From a virus, in the IMG/VR virus record IMGVR_UViG_3300037621_000228, positions 1-24,520 of that record: a DNA stretch of 24,520 nt; one strand, given 5' to 3'. The notes under the pieces are model-generated. The model was given only the letters and a program-made list of their open reading frames with translations, searched no databases and was not told where the DNA came from. Shown here in pieces: positions 7,038-13,827 of the stretch; position 1 is the first letter of the stretch, and each line of letters opens with the position of its first letter. Made by a program: the position numbers and the translations under genes.

Positions 7038-8494
7038 TGTCGTAGGTTTACCTTAGTGATTTCATAATCAAATTTCTCTTCCTCATAGATTTTCAATCTT
7101 TCAATGAGGTGACGGAGAGTATAATTGTGTCTATTACCTCGGGAGCAGTCATCAGCAATGTCATACAACACCGCTTGTGCTTTGTTATCTCCCTTACGCA
7201 AGACACGTCCAATAGACTGGAGGTTTCTTACTCGTGATTTGGATGGACTCGCAAAGATTACATTATGTAGGTTGCGAATGTTAATGCCTGTGGAGAATGT
7301 GCCGTAGGATGCAAGGATGATTGCATCTTTTTCCAACTCACATATTTTGCGAGCCTCTTCTCTTTCAACAGCATCTACACCACCATGAATAAAGAAGATC
7401 TTTCGATCTTTACTCACCTTAGTATTTAGCATCTCCCATAGAGGGTCACCGTGCTTCTCGATGTAGTTGAATAGGATGAGTGTATTGCCACCTATGTCTT
7501 CTGCTAGGTTACAAATTAGGTTATTTCTCTTGGGGTGTGATACTATATAATCCATCTCTTGCTGATAGGTATCAAATGGGACATGACCATGCTGCAGCAG
7601 AAGGCATTTTACTTTCAGTGGTGTCAGCTGTCCCTTTTTCATTAGATCGACAGTTGTGGTCACCCTATCACAGCGTCCGAATAGACCCTCCAGCACCAAC
7701 TGATGACTATACATACCGTCTAATGTACCAGTCAACCCGATACGATAGCGAGCATCGTGACATTTATTCAGAATACCTGATAGACTCTTCGCCTTATACA
7801 GGTGTGCTTCATCGCCAATGATTACATCAAACCTTTCAAAGAATTTCTTAGGCTCTTTGTATATACTTTGCCATGTAGAGATGACTACAGGTGCTTCTAC
7901 ATACCTCTCCTTTCCACCCATGATCTGATGGACATAATGATCTGCTTTCCACCCGTAGTCTTTGAAGTCTTGCGTTAACTGTGAGACTAGAGAGACTGTA
8001 GGTACAATGATTAGGATCTCACGCTCCGCCTTAATGTGCCAGCGGACCAGACCATAAATGATCAGCGACTTTCCAGATCCTGTAGGCGAGAGTAGTAACT
8101 TGCGACGCTGCTTAATTGCCGTGAAAAGTGCTTTGAGTTGGTAGTCGCGAATCTTAAATGGCAGTCCCAAAGATCTAACAAAAGACGCCACTGATTCTGG
8201 TGATACATACTCCTCTTCCTCGTTTGGTATACCAAAGAATTTACTATCTTTGATAGCGTATTCATACCCCCTCTGGTCGAGATACTCTAAAAGGTAATCG
8301 TATAGACCGACATAGATCTCTCCTGTCCCTGGAGAGTACAATCGGATCTTACCGTCCCATACTTTTTTCTTATACTGTGGCATGAATTTAGCACCAGGCA
8401 CTTCAAACTGGAAGTGCTCGCTTAATTCTTTATGGATGTGTTGCTCGCCTTCGACTTTTAGAAAAACTTCGTTTTTCTTCTCGATAGTAATCAT
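7034..8494 (-). CDS. uvsW: UvsW-like ATP-dependent DNA/RNA helicase
   Basis: A 486-aa superfamily 2 helicase. It has Walker A SPTGSGKS at 136-143, DEAH box at 228-231 (in IIGDEAHLYK), motif III LTGT at 254-257, and C-terminal motif VI QSIGRVLRKGD near residue 440. The N-terminal 110 residues precede the helicase core and match the UvsW layout (T4 UvsW is about 500 aa). In T4, UvsW unwinds R-loops and branched DNA, which switches replication from origin-dependent to recombination-dependent mode. The start overlaps the UvsY stop as ATGA. The UvsY-UvsW adjacency matches T4. Confidence 0.95.
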   Translation of the reverse strand: MITIEKKNEVFLKVEGEQHIHKELSEHFQFEVPGAKFMPQYKKKVWDGKIRLYSPGTGEIYVGLYDYLLEYLDQRGYEYAIKDSKFFGIPNEEEEYVSPESVASFVRSLGLPFKIRDYQLKALFTAIKQRRKLLLSPTGSGKSLIIYGLVRWHIKAEREILIIVPTVSLVSQLTQDFKDYGWKADHYVHQIMGGKERYVEAPVVISTWQSIYKEPKKFFERFDVIIGDEAHLYKAKSLSGILNKCHDARYRIGLTGTLDGMYSHQLVLEGLFGRCDRVTTTVDLMKKGQLTPLKVKCLLLQHGHVPFDTYQQEMDYIVSHPKRNNLICNLAEDIGGNTLILFNYIEKHGDPLWEMLNTKVSKDRKIFFIHGGVDAVEREEARKICELEKDAIILASYGTFSTGINIRNLHNVIFASPSKSRVRNLQSIGRVLRKGDNKAQAVLYDIADDCSRGNRHNYTLRHLIERLKIYEEEKFDYEITKVNLRQ

Positions 8495-8934
8495 CTGATT
8501 CCATAATACTTCACAATTTCGATAGTATTCTTGATTGCAAATCCACGGCTGTCGATTTGTTTAAGTATCCTATCAATACAATTTATACAAGTTTCAAGAT
8601 AGTCTATTTTCTGTTGTGCTCTAGTGAGGTCTGGGTCACTATCAATGTACACATGAAGGTCACCCTTGAGGATCTTGAGTGCAAAAGGTTTTTCTTTATA
8701 GACTGTGGCAGATGCTTTACCAGAATAATATTCAAACTTCTCACGCAGTAATACCTTGCGCTTTACCTCTGCTTCTGATAGCATGAGTTTGAATTGATTA
8801 ACAAATTGCAAATACTTTGCATGGAGTCTGGGTGTTTCCATACTGTCGTTTGCCAACAGCTCAGGTAACTCCCTGTGATCAAAGAATCTTTCAGAATCCT
8901 TTGCCCACATCTCCTCAATTTTTTCTAGATTCAT
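8491..8934 (-). CDS. uvsY: UvsY-like recombination mediator
   Basis: A 147-aa protein. The central EAEVKRKVLLREKFEYYSGKA and the C-terminal DSRGFAIKNTIEI line up with T4 UvsY (whose EAQKKVALKARLDYYSG and SRGFAIKH segments I remember). T4 UvsY is 137 aa. It loads the UvsX recombinase onto gp32-coated single-stranded DNA. The gene shares TAATG with the upstream tail-tube-like gene and ATGA with uvsW, so it is tightly coupled to both, although those neighbours belong to structural and replication functions respectively. Confidence 0.92.
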   Translation of the reverse strand: MNLEKIEEMWAKDSERFFDHRELPELLANDSMETPRLHAKYLQFVNQFKLMLSEAEVKRKVLLREKFEYYSGKASATVYKEKPFALKILKGDLHVYIDSDPDLTRAQQKIDYLETCINCIDRILKQIDSRGFAIKNTIEIVKYYGIR

Positions 8935-9488
8935 TAAGTAAGTCGCTTATCACGGGTGAAGGTGGTGGTCTCTTGTATCTCCATACGCATGTAGTTGAAA
9001 GTAACTTGCGCCATGGCATACTCTGTGCCATCTATTGTAGCATTAAATTCTAGTGCATTCAACCCAGTAGGAATCAGACCCTCAAACTGGACGTTGAAAT
9101 TCATTTTGAAATTACTGTTGAGCACAGTCAGTGTTGCATCAGCATATAGATCATCATTGCCAAAGAGTGCCATCATCTTATTCCTAAAGTCAAGTCTCTC
9201 TATAGTATCGTTTGGTGTGCCGAGAGCACGGATCCAGTTATGCATGATCATATAGTTACTTAGATCCTCATCTACTAGGAATGATAAAGTAAAAGGATCG
9301 TACGTGATAAAACCTTCCAGAGGTAGTGCTCTGAAAGGTGTAGGTTGCTGCTGAATACCCAACGTCATCGATGGGATGTTTGCAGACTGTGCGAAATATG
9401 CAACCTTAGGATACTTGGCAAGAGTAAACCTAAATCCAATAGGCGACAGGAAATTTCTGTTTTCAATTTGCTTATTCCAAGTTGCCAT
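8934..9488 (-). CDS. second tail-tube-family (gp19-like) protein
   Basis: A 184-aa protein beginning MATWNKQIENRNFLSPIGF. It shows the tail-tube pattern: an early FRFTLAKYP strand, an ANIPSMTLG segment, then DPFTLSFLVDEDLSNY and NWIRALGTP. The same order occurs in the gp19 gene at 15502-16179 (ANIPAST, then EPWTITVLNDKGF), but overall similarity is low, so it is a distant paralogue. In T4 the baseplate tube-initiating proteins gp48 and gp54 share this fold, so this one may be a tube cap, initiator or minor virion protein. A perfect late promoter (9513-9520) 24 bases before the ATG supports late expression, unlike the replication genes that follow. Confidence 0.85.
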   Translation of the reverse strand: MATWNKQIENRNFLSPIGFRFTLAKYPKVAYFAQSANIPSMTLGIQQQPTPFRALPLEGFITYDPFTLSFLVDEDLSNYMIMHNWIRALGTPNDTIERLDFRNKMMALFGNDDLYADATLTVLNSNFKMNFNVQFEGLIPTGLNALEFNATIDGTEYAMAQVTFNYMRMEIQETTTFTRDKRLT

Positions 9489-9512
9489 GTGTCATAGGAT
9501 ATCTTGTCCTAG

Positions 9513-9520
9513 TATTTATA
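9513..9520 (-). promoter_or_regulatory. T4-type late promoter TATAAATA before the gp19-like gene
   Basis: An exact match on the minus strand to the T4 late -10 box recognised by gp55. It ends 24 bases before the ATG at 9488 and overlaps the stop codon of the upstream 67-aa gene. The spacing is almost identical to the box before gp20. Confidence 0.8.
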
Positions 9521-9719
9521 GCAAAGTATGTATATCTAACCAGGGAAATACTGGCTCTATTACTCCGATAAGTCGAAGTAAACCCTCAGCAAAAAGTGCA
9601 AGAACAATCCAGCCAACAATGACTGAAATAATTGAAGCATTACGATTATGTTTTCGTATTGCATCATCGATCATCTCCTTGCATTTTTCTTCTGTAATAT
9701 AATTTGGTTTATTCTCCAC
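9516..9719 (-). CDS. small single-pass membrane protein (67 aa)
   Basis: The frame stays open further upstream (to 9818), but that part overlaps a convincing 42-aa gene in another frame. I therefore start at GTG 9719, giving (M)ENKPNYITEEKCKEMIDDAIRKH. The overlap with the 42-aa gene is then only 11 bases. Residues about 25-48 (IISVIVGWIVLALFAEGLLRL) form one hydrophobic helix after a charged N-terminal half, so the protein is probably membrane-anchored. The function is unknown. The late promoter of the next gene overlaps its stop codon. Confidence 0.65.
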   Translation of the reverse strand: MENKPNYITEEKCKEMIDDAIRKHNRNASIISVIVGWIVLALFAEGLLRLIGVIEPVFPWLDIHTLL

Positions 9720-9837
9720 TGTCTTCGTTGGATCTGGTCCAGAAATCTTCCCAGTCTTTAGCATCACCTTCGGTGATATTTTCAGACTTTTTCTTTTCAT
9801 CATCAAGGAGGTCGTCAATAAAGTCTAAGTCTTTCAT
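9709..9837 (-). CDS. small acidic protein (42 aa)
   Basis: A 42-codon frame from ATG 9837, beginning MKDLDFIDDLLDDEKKK and ending with DWEDFWTRSNEDSGE. The composition is strongly acidic and lacks hydrophobic stretches. The start codon shares ATGA with the stop of the upstream 55-aa gene, and the 3' end overlaps the GTG start of the 67-aa gene. This chained arrangement is the main reason to regard it as real. The function is unknown. Confidence 0.65.
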   Translation of the reverse strand: MKDLDFIDDLLDDEKKKSENITEGDAKDWEDFWTRSNEDSGE

Positions 9838-10001
9838 TCTGAATACTCCTGTAAGTGGTCAAGTACTTGATTTAATGCATGATGGGCACCATCGTACCAT
9901 TCATCATCAGCACTTCCTTCCTTGTGCTCATTATATAGTGAGGTCTTCAACTTGTATAACTTGGCAAGGAGATCAACCTTTCGCATATTAGCCCTAGGCA
10001 T
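9834..10001 (-). CDS. small helical protein (55 aa)
   Basis: A 55-codon frame from ATG 10001, beginning MPRANMRKVDLLAKLYKLK, followed by DDEWYDGAHHALNQVLDHLQEY. It looks like two amphipathic helices, the second rich in His, Asp and Gln. It is the first gene after the terminator at 10035-10055. Its own promoter candidate is the TTAAATA box at 10023-10029 or the TATAAT at 10013-10018. It is coupled to the 42-aa gene by ATGA. The function is unknown. Confidence 0.7.
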   Translation of the reverse strand: MPRANMRKVDLLAKLYKLKTSLYNEHKEGSADDEWYDGAHHALNQVLDHLQEYSE

Positions 10002-10022
10002 TTTACTTTCCCATTATACATG

Positions 10023-10029
10023 TATTTAA
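10023..10029 (-). promoter_or_regulatory. possible late-type promoter TTAAATA
   Basis: A one-mismatch version of the late box on the minus strand, 21 bases before the ATG at 10001 and just after the terminator hairpin. A TATAAT (10013-10018) lies within the same interval but has no recognisable -35 and would leave almost no leader. Either could restart transcription after the terminator. Confidence 0.35.
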
Positions 10030-10034
10030 CAAGA

Positions 10035-10055
10035 AAGCACCCACTAGGGGTGCTT
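10035..10055 (-). terminator. rho-independent terminator after the 52-aa gene
   Basis: Arms AAGCACCC (10035-10042) and GGGTGCTT (10048-10055) form a perfect 8-bp stem with a 5-base loop. On the minus strand the stem is followed by TCTTGTT, a modest T-rich stretch. It lies 26 bases past the stop codon of the 52-aa gene, where a transcript end is expected. Confidence 0.7.
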
Positions 10056-10081
10056 GTAAAGGGTTTACTGTTAGGGCACTC

Positions 10082-10240
10082 TCACATAAGTAACTCCTTA
10101 CAGATTTTCTTGCATGATGTTTGACTATTGATATCGCACTCAATTAGACATTCATAATAATCATTCAAGTTTTCCTCCTCTACAGTTTCCTGAAAGTGTC
10201 TCCACTCGTTGAGTTGATTTCTTGATGTTAGACTGTGCAT
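10082..10240 (-). CDS. twin CX3C microprotein (52 aa)
   Basis: A 52-codon frame from ATG 10240 with a good AGAGG ribosome binding site 8 bases upstream. The site decides against an out-of-frame ATG at 10247. It begins MHSLTSRNQLNEW, continues with a Glu-rich helix (ETVEEENLND), and has four cysteines at 31, 35, 43 and 47. These form YECLIEC and CKKIC, two CX3C motifs seven residues apart. Such spacing suits a helical hairpin clamped by two disulphides or binding one metal ion. No signal peptide is visible. It is a stand-alone gene between two terminators. The function is unknown. Confidence 0.7.
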   Translation of the reverse strand: MHSLTSRNQLNEWRHFQETVEEENLNDYYECLIECDINSQTSCKKICKELLM

Positions 10241-10273
10241 TTACCATACCTCTAAACGTTTTGCGTTACATAA

Positions 10274-10294
10274 TTAAGAAAGGTTTGGGCGCAT
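10274..10294 (-). CDS. possible 6-codon leader peptide (MRPNLS)
   Basis: An ATG at 10294 follows a GGAGG ribosome binding site (complement of 10300-10304) by 5 bases, the best such site in this gap, yet the frame is closed by TAA after six codons. It lies 33 bases upstream of the 52-aa gene. It could be a translated leader affecting that gene, the remains of a decayed gene, or chance. Apart from this, the 209 bases between gp23 and the 52-aa gene hold only the terminator. Confidence 0.3.
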   Translation of the reverse strand: MRPNLS

Positions 10295-10381
10295 TTGATC
10301 CTCCGATCTGCTACTACTACTTATGTTTGTTTTGATATCGTAATATACTTTTCTTACAACTTAACGTAAGTATACACAGAC

Positions 10382-10409
10382 AAAAAAAGACCCCCCTTGC
10401 GGGAGGTCT
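10382..10409 (-). terminator. strong rho-independent terminator after gp23
   Basis: On the minus strand AGACCTCCC and GGGGGGTCT form a 9-bp GC-rich stem with one mismatch and a GCAA tetraloop, followed directly by seven T residues. It begins about 40 bases after the gp23 stop. This is the clearest terminator in the window and closes the major virion transcript. Confidence 0.92.
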
Positions 10410-10449
10410 GAAAGGACATGTTGGGCAACCAGCGCCACAACATCCAGAA

Positions 10450-11811
10450 TCACATAAGGTTAGTAACCTTAACACGCCTGTAGTAACGGTTGGCGTTAGC
10501 GGTGAGAGCACCTTGACCTTGGGAAAGACCTTCAGCGAATGGGTTAGCAACCATTCCGTAACGAGTCTTAAATCCAATTTTTGGTTGGAAGGTATCAGGT
10601 CCCACAGCGCGGACCATCTGGAGGGGCACATAAGGGCAGTAGAAGAGACCTGCGTCATAAGCACTGCTGCCTTTGTAACCAGCCACATAGAAGTGAGCGT
10701 CGGAAACGTTAGCAGAGTAAGGATCGACGTAGACCTTAATACGACCGTTAAGCGTACCAGCAAGGGTGCTGCTGTTGTCATCGGGCAGTAACTGAGCGTT
10801 ACCAGACAGAGCAGGGGTGTAGTCAAGCACACCAGCCATGGACAGAGCGGAAGCCACATCAGCAGAGCAGATGAGGATGTTGCCCTTCCCACGACGAGTC
10901 TCGTGACCAATCGCATTCATGTCTCTCTCAATTTGGAAGAGAAGACCTTTGAATTTCTCAACTGACCAGCGACCGTTGGAGTCAACGTCGAGGTCAAACA
11001 CACCTGCAGTTGCAGTGTTGTTTTGAGCACCAGGACGAGCAATCTTGTAAACAGTACGGACAACCTCACGGTTGATCTCTGCCAGCACTTCAGTGCTGAG
11101 GATGTTTGCAAGCTCGCTTTCGGCATCCAAACCATGGACTGCCTTAAGGTCCTGAGCAAGCTCAAGACTGTATTCTGCTTTCAGAGCTCTTGACTTCGCA
11201 GTAACGGTGACCTTCTCAATCGAGAAGCCCATTTCGTTGAAGTGGTTAGAAGATCCATCACCCAGTGTTTCAGACTGAGCAGTGGTCATGCCCTGACCGC
11301 CGACCGTGTACTGACCAGCACCATCAGCAAGCAGACCAGGATTAGATCCAGTCTGAGTGTTAGATGCAAGACCGTTTGCACTATTCTCGGAAGAATGCTC
11401 GGAGTTAACTTCGTTGAAGAAAGTCTCAACGCCGCTGTTGTTGATGTCTCTGTTGGTGCCCGTTGTGGAGCGCATTGCAAAGATCAGTCCAGTAGGACCA
11501 GTCATTGGTTGCACGCCGCAGATGTCATAAGCAATAAGCTTAGGCATGGAGCGTCTGATCAGAGAGATCAGCACAGGGTCGAAACCTGCAACAGGACCAG
11601 TGGCAGTACTGCCACCTGAGAATCCAGTGCCGCCCATTGAGTTAGTAGGAGCTGCTTCTTGTACAAGACCGCGCTCTTCTAGGAGGAATTTTTCTTGGTT
11701 CTCCAGGAGGACTGAGGTAACCGCCTTTCTGTATGTATCCTTAATAGGATCGAGCTCACTGTGCTCAAGAATGGGGTTCCACTTTTCCTGGAGGTGTTCT
11801 GCGTTAAACAT
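10450..11811 (-). CDS. 23: gp23 major capsid protein
   Basis: A 453-aa protein starting MFNAEHLQEKWNPILEH, the typical T4-type gp23 N-terminus. Recognisable core segments include YDICGVQPMTGPTGLIFAMR and MGFSIEKVTVTAKSRALKAEY, followed by AVHGLDAESELANILSTE and KGNILICSADVA. It is shorter than T4 gp23 (521 aa), as is usual in cyanomyoviruses. It forms the hexamers of the head, and in T4 the N-terminus is removed by gp21. The leader has an AAGAGA ribosome binding site. I find no late box directly in front, so it may depend on the gp22 promoter. A strong terminator follows. Confidence 0.97.
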   Translation of the reverse strand: MFNAEHLQEKWNPILEHSELDPIKDTYRKAVTSVLLENQEKFLLEERGLVQEAAPTNSMGGTGFSGGSTATGPVAGFDPVLISLIRRSMPKLIAYDICGVQPMTGPTGLIFAMRSTTGTNRDINNSGVETFFNEVNSEHSSENSANGLASNTQTGSNPGLLADGAGQYTVGGQGMTTAQSETLGDGSSNHFNEMGFSIEKVTVTAKSRALKAEYSLELAQDLKAVHGLDAESELANILSTEVLAEINREVVRTVYKIARPGAQNNTATAGVFDLDVDSNGRWSVEKFKGLLFQIERDMNAIGHETRRGKGNILICSADVASALSMAGVLDYTPALSGNAQLLPDDNSSTLAGTLNGRIKVYVDPYSANVSDAHFYVAGYKGSSAYDAGLFYCPYVPLQMVRAVGPDTFQPKIGFKTRYGMVANPFAEGLSQGQGALTANANRYYRRVKVTNLM

Positions 11812-11841
11812 TTTGTCTCTTAGGTTAAATGAAAGGGTAAA

Positions 11842-12876
11842 TTACTTATTCCAGCGGGAAATTGCTTGGGCATATGCTGCCATAGCATCTCCAACAGGAC
11901 CGTTCTCAACTTGGACATCTTCAGTGACAGTAGTCACTTCAGGCTTAGTGGAGAAATACGATTCACGGAGGGTAGAGACCTTCACACGGAAAGACTCTTC
12001 ATTTTCAAACTCAACAGCTTCCGCTAGGGATACAATCTTCTCGCGTTGAGCGAGTGATAGTCCCTCAGCGATCTCTGTCACAATCCCATTCTTGATATAG
12101 GTGCCGACGCTCTTATTAAGCTCGACATTTTCTTCAATAGACTCGTTGAGTTTTGTTTCCATTACATCGAGTTGTGTCTGAATTTCTTCTACAACATCAA
12201 CTTTTTCTTCGGGGAGATCAATATAGTTCTCCACGAAAACTTGCTTGAGACCTGCAAGCATGGACTCAGCCATTTCGGTTTTGATACCCTGCTCAATGGC
12301 GAGCTCATTCTTTGTCATCCACTGACCAACAGCATAAGTCAAATACTCATCGACTTTTTCTGCGAGGTCGGACTTAACAGACTCAATTTCTTCTTCAAGG
12401 ACTTTTGCATAGTCCTCGTGCATACGCTCCAACTCTTCGTTGATGCGTGATACGACTGCTGCTTCAAAGATCGTTTTTGCTTTCTCTTTGAATTCTTCAG
12501 TCAGCTCTTCACCTTCGGTAAGAGCAGCAACATCAGCAGAAAGATCTACTTCAATTACAGTCTCCTGAGGCTCTTCAGCAATCACATCGCCCTCGGGCTC
12601 GTGACCTGCCTTCACATCACCCTTAGCAGCAAATTCTGCTTTTCCGCCAGAGGCGTCAGAGGGTTTTGTAGTTGGGGCAGCTGCATTTCCACCAGCAACA
12701 GTCTTATACTTATTGCTGTCATCTGTGGGTTTGCTATTCTGTGGTGTTGGACCACCGAGATCTTGTACTCCAGCGAGACTACTACCGTCAGCGCCCAATT
12801 TGGGCATAGGGTCGGCAGGTTTTGCGCCAGCGGTTACACTCGATTCATCCAGAGTTGTTTCAATCTCTTGTGACAT
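11842..12876 (-). CDS. 22: gp22 prohead core scaffold protein
   Basis: A 344-aa acidic protein. Residues 1-110 are low-complexity (P, G, S, K and D rich), and about 110-300 are Glu-rich heptad-like helices (for example VVSRINEELERMHEDYAKVL and TQLDVMETKLNESIEEN). Position between gp21 and gp23 and this composition identify the internal scaffold, which in T4 is degraded by gp21 during head maturation. It has its own late box at 12917-12924 and an AGGAGA ribosome binding site. The C-terminus AYAQAISRWNK ends 30 bases before the gp23 start. Confidence 0.9.
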   Translation of the reverse strand: MSQEIETTLDESSVTAGAKPADPMPKLGADGSSLAGVQDLGGPTPQNSKPTDDSNKYKTVAGGNAAAPTTKPSDASGGKAEFAAKGDVKAGHEPEGDVIAEEPQETVIEVDLSADVAALTEGEELTEEFKEKAKTIFEAAVVSRINEELERMHEDYAKVLEEEIESVKSDLAEKVDEYLTYAVGQWMTKNELAIEQGIKTEMAESMLAGLKQVFVENYIDLPEEKVDVVEEIQTQLDVMETKLNESIEENVELNKSVGTYIKNGIVTEIAEGLSLAQREKIVSLAEAVEFENEESFRVKVSTLRESYFSTKPEVTTVTEDVQVENGPVGDAMAAYAQAISRWNK

Positions 12877-12916
12877 TTTGTCTCCTGGTTTACAAACGTG
12901 CGATATTTGCTATAGT

Positions 12917-12924
12917 TATTTATA
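12917..12924 (-). promoter_or_regulatory. T4-type late promoter TATAAATA before gp22
   Basis: An exact late box on the minus strand, 40 bases before the gp22 ATG and just after the gp21 stop codon. It probably drives the abundant gp22-gp23 transcript, which ends at the terminator at 10382-10409. Confidence 0.8.
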
Positions 12925-12926
12925 GA

Positions 12927-13574
12927 TTAAAGATTTTTGATGAAGGAGTGAAACGCGGAAAGTTTCAACTCATCCAACTGAGAACGGTGGGCGTTATCAA
13001 TTCTCTGTTTAATCTGCTCGATTCTTTGCTCTTGGATTGCGCCTCCAGCATAGACCCACTCTTTTCCTTCCATGATGCCATTGACAAAAGCGTCGGGGGC
13101 AGAAGGATCTGCTACGATATCCGCAGCAGTGGCAAGCATAAAATCATCAGCGACGACTTTAATACCACCTTCTTCTTTAATAGATCCGAGACCTCTAGAA
13201 GATACACCTAGTTTTACACCTTCGTCAAGAAGATTCTTCGCGATGTTGCCCATAGGGGTATCGAGAAGTCTTGCCTTACCTACGAAGTTATTGCCTTCTC
13301 TATGCAGAGAAGTAATTAAATGAGACACGCGGTCAAGATTAATAGTAGGACCATCAGGATGACCCAACTCACCTAGTGCGCGACCTTTGGTGATGTATTG
13401 CTCGTTGTATTTAGCAACTTCACGCTGCAAAGTTTCGGCGCGATACATGCGACCATTTCTATTTTTGATTTCACCCTGCAAGAAGACACCTTCGATAAAA
13501 TGGCGCTTTTGTCCATTCTTACCTTCGGTAATCGTTACCTTTGCGGATTCAATCTCCTCCCTGATTAGTCTCAT
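12927..13574 (-). CDS. 21: gp21 prohead core protein protease
   Basis: A 215-aa serine protease of the phage prohead (U35-like) type. It begins MRLIREEIESAKV, has NGRMYRAETLQREV, a His in GELGHPDGPTINL (H72), and Ser in KLGVSSRGLGS (S125/S126), then ADDFMLATAADIVADPSAP. These are the motifs of T4 gp21, which cleaves scaffold and capsid proteins and then itself. The start overlaps the gp67 frame by 26 bases, with an AGGAAAC ribosome binding site inside gp67, so expression is coupled. Confidence 0.95.
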   Translation of the reverse strand: MRLIREEIESAKVTITEGKNGQKRHFIEGVFLQGEIKNRNGRMYRAETLQREVAKYNEQYITKGRALGELGHPDGPTINLDRVSHLITSLHREGNNFVGKARLLDTPMGNIAKNLLDEGVKLGVSSRGLGSIKEEGGIKVVADDFMLATAADIVADPSAPDAFVNGIMEGKEWVYAGGAIQEQRIEQIKQRIDNAHRSQLDELKLSAFHSFIKNL

Positions 13575-13797
13575 CTGTAGTTTCCTCTGGTGGTGTATCA
13601 GTTACTTCGGTCTCTGCAGATGCTTCGACTTCAGATTCGGTATTGGGGTCCTTAAACATTGAGGACCCAACCTCTTGCTTCTTAGCGTCAATTTGATCAA
13701 CCGCTACTACTTTCATAGCAGAATCCACATAGTCTGATAGGTCTTTTTGACCTGCAAACAATGCGTTGACGATCTCAAGCGCGGATTGCGTTGGCAT
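13549..13797 (-). CDS. 67: gp67-like prohead core protein
   Basis: An 82-aa protein beginning MPTQSALEIVNALFAGQKDL, with a helical N-terminal half and a very acidic, Thr/Glu-rich C-terminal half ending TNQGGD. T4 gp67 is an 80-aa acidic core protein encoded between gp20 and gp21, so position, size and composition agree. The sequence similarity itself is weak. A CTAAATA late box overlaps the gp20 stop codon just upstream. Confidence 0.75.
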   Translation of the reverse strand: MPTQSALEIVNALFAGQKDLSDYVDSAMKVVAVDQIDAKKQEVGSSMFKDPNTESEVEASAETEVTDTPPEETTDETNQGGD

Positions 13798-13819
13798 AAT
13801 TATTTAGAATTCAGTAATA

Positions 13820-13827
13820 CTATTTAG
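13820..13827 (-). promoter_or_regulatory. late promoter variant CTAAATA(G) before gp67/gp21
   Basis: On the minus strand CTAAATAG overlaps the gp20 stop codon and ends 22 bases before the gp67 ATG, the same spacing as the TATAAATA boxes before gp20 and the gp19-like gene. A second CTAAATA at 13801-13807 is too near the start codon to act for gp67. Confidence 0.55.

Noticed and set aside
7427-7433. CTAAATA late-box match inside uvsW
   Set aside because: It is deep inside a coding region and not near a downstream start; the 7-base motif is expected by chance. Similar matches such as 22848-22854 were set aside for the same reason.
9720-9818. N-terminal extension of the 67-aa membrane protein to 9818
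   Set aside because: The start would be TTG without a ribosome binding site, and the extension lies over the better-supported 42-aa gene.
10317-10916. A 199-codon minus-strand open frame overlapping gp23 in another frame
   Set aside because: It lies mostly inside the clear gp23 gene, has biased Leu/Thr/Ser composition typical of a shadow frame, and runs through the gp23 terminator.
13801-13807. Second CTAAATA directly before gp67
   Set aside because: It lies only three bases from the start codon, leaving no room for a leader. The copy at 13820-13827 is better placed.
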